DNA from: Flavobacteriaceae bacterium
GTDB lineage: Bacteria; Bacteroidota; Bacteroidia; Flavobacteriales; Flavobacteriaceae
Direction: 5' to 3'
Assembly: GCA_019752245.1 (NCBI GenBank)
Contig: JAIEMH010000054.1
Span: 1-12,870 of the forward strand
DNA length: 12,870 nt
Part shown: positions 12,808-12,870 of the stretch, in pieces
How the letters are laid out: the number at the start of each line of letters is the position of its first letter
Numbering within the stretch: the stretch's first letter is position 1
Translations under genes and position numbers: made by a program
The notes under the pieces: model-generated
Databases searched by the model: none
What the model was told of the DNA's origin: nothing
The model's input: only the letters and a program-made list of their open reading frames with translations

Positions 12808-12870
12808 AATAAATAGTTTTTAAGGGTTTTAATAATTCAAAATTCTGCCATTAAATTATAAAAAAAATCC

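Noticed and set aside
1..12870. Mobile element, defence system, CRISPR array or RNA genes
   Set aside because: No transposase, integrase, nuclease or phage gene, no spaced repeats of CRISPR length and no tRNA-like folds were seen; the 8-nt array has no spacers and is far too short-period for CRISPR.

Overview
The window looks like a chromosomal stretch of a Flavobacteriaceae member, probably Flavobacterium or a close relative. The reasons are the very AT-rich sequence, the Bacteroidota-type -7 boxes (TAnnTTTG), signal peptides that end in ...FGQ or ...YSQ, and families typical of the group: a TPR sensor kinase, a DUF1800/DUF1501 pair, DUF2805 and a YkuD_2-type transpeptidase. All assignments come from reading motifs in the translated sequence; no database search was run. 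I call 15 protein genes. All but one are on the minus strand, so the layout is best read from high to low coordinates.

Reading in that direction, the first unit (12807-9788) is a signalling operon. It holds a small lipoprotein of unknown function, a periplasmic-TPR sensor histidine kinase of the HisKA_3 type, and a NarL/LuxR-type response regulator. The genes are joined by a 0-nt junction and a 4-nt ATGA overlap, and a hairpin terminator follows. Next come an unrecognised 100-residue protein (9576-9274) and the single plus-strand gene, a probable lipoprotein L,D-transpeptidase (8435-9028). A perfect 10-bp hairpin lies between these two convergent genes.

The DUF1800 and DUF1501 genes (8317-5699) form a pair. 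DUF1501 carries a twin-arginine signal, while DUF1800 has no visible signal. The 69-nt gap between them is filled by a degenerate tandem repeat of an 8-nt unit, one of the more unusual structures here. An EamA/DMT exporter with its own good -7 box follows, then a DoxX-like membrane protein and the water channel AqpZ. After these come an AlkB-type DNA/RNA demethylase, with a promoter-like box only 4 nt from its ATG and a long hairpin just upstream, and a DUF2805 protein with a strong terminator.

The last operon (2162-1, running off the window) joins a DUF2089 zinc-ribbon/HTH protein, a Yip1-like membrane protein, a small PH-domain-like protein and a secreted alpha/beta hydrolase. Gaps between these genes are only 1-3 nt. 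It looks like a regulator with an envelope module whose function is not established.

I found no tRNA, rRNA, insertion sequence, CRISPR array or phage gene. No gene-free stretch exceeds 300 nt. The items most worth a second look are the 8-nt tandem repeat, the lipoprotein-kinase-regulator unit, the DUF2089 operon and the region just upstream of alkB.
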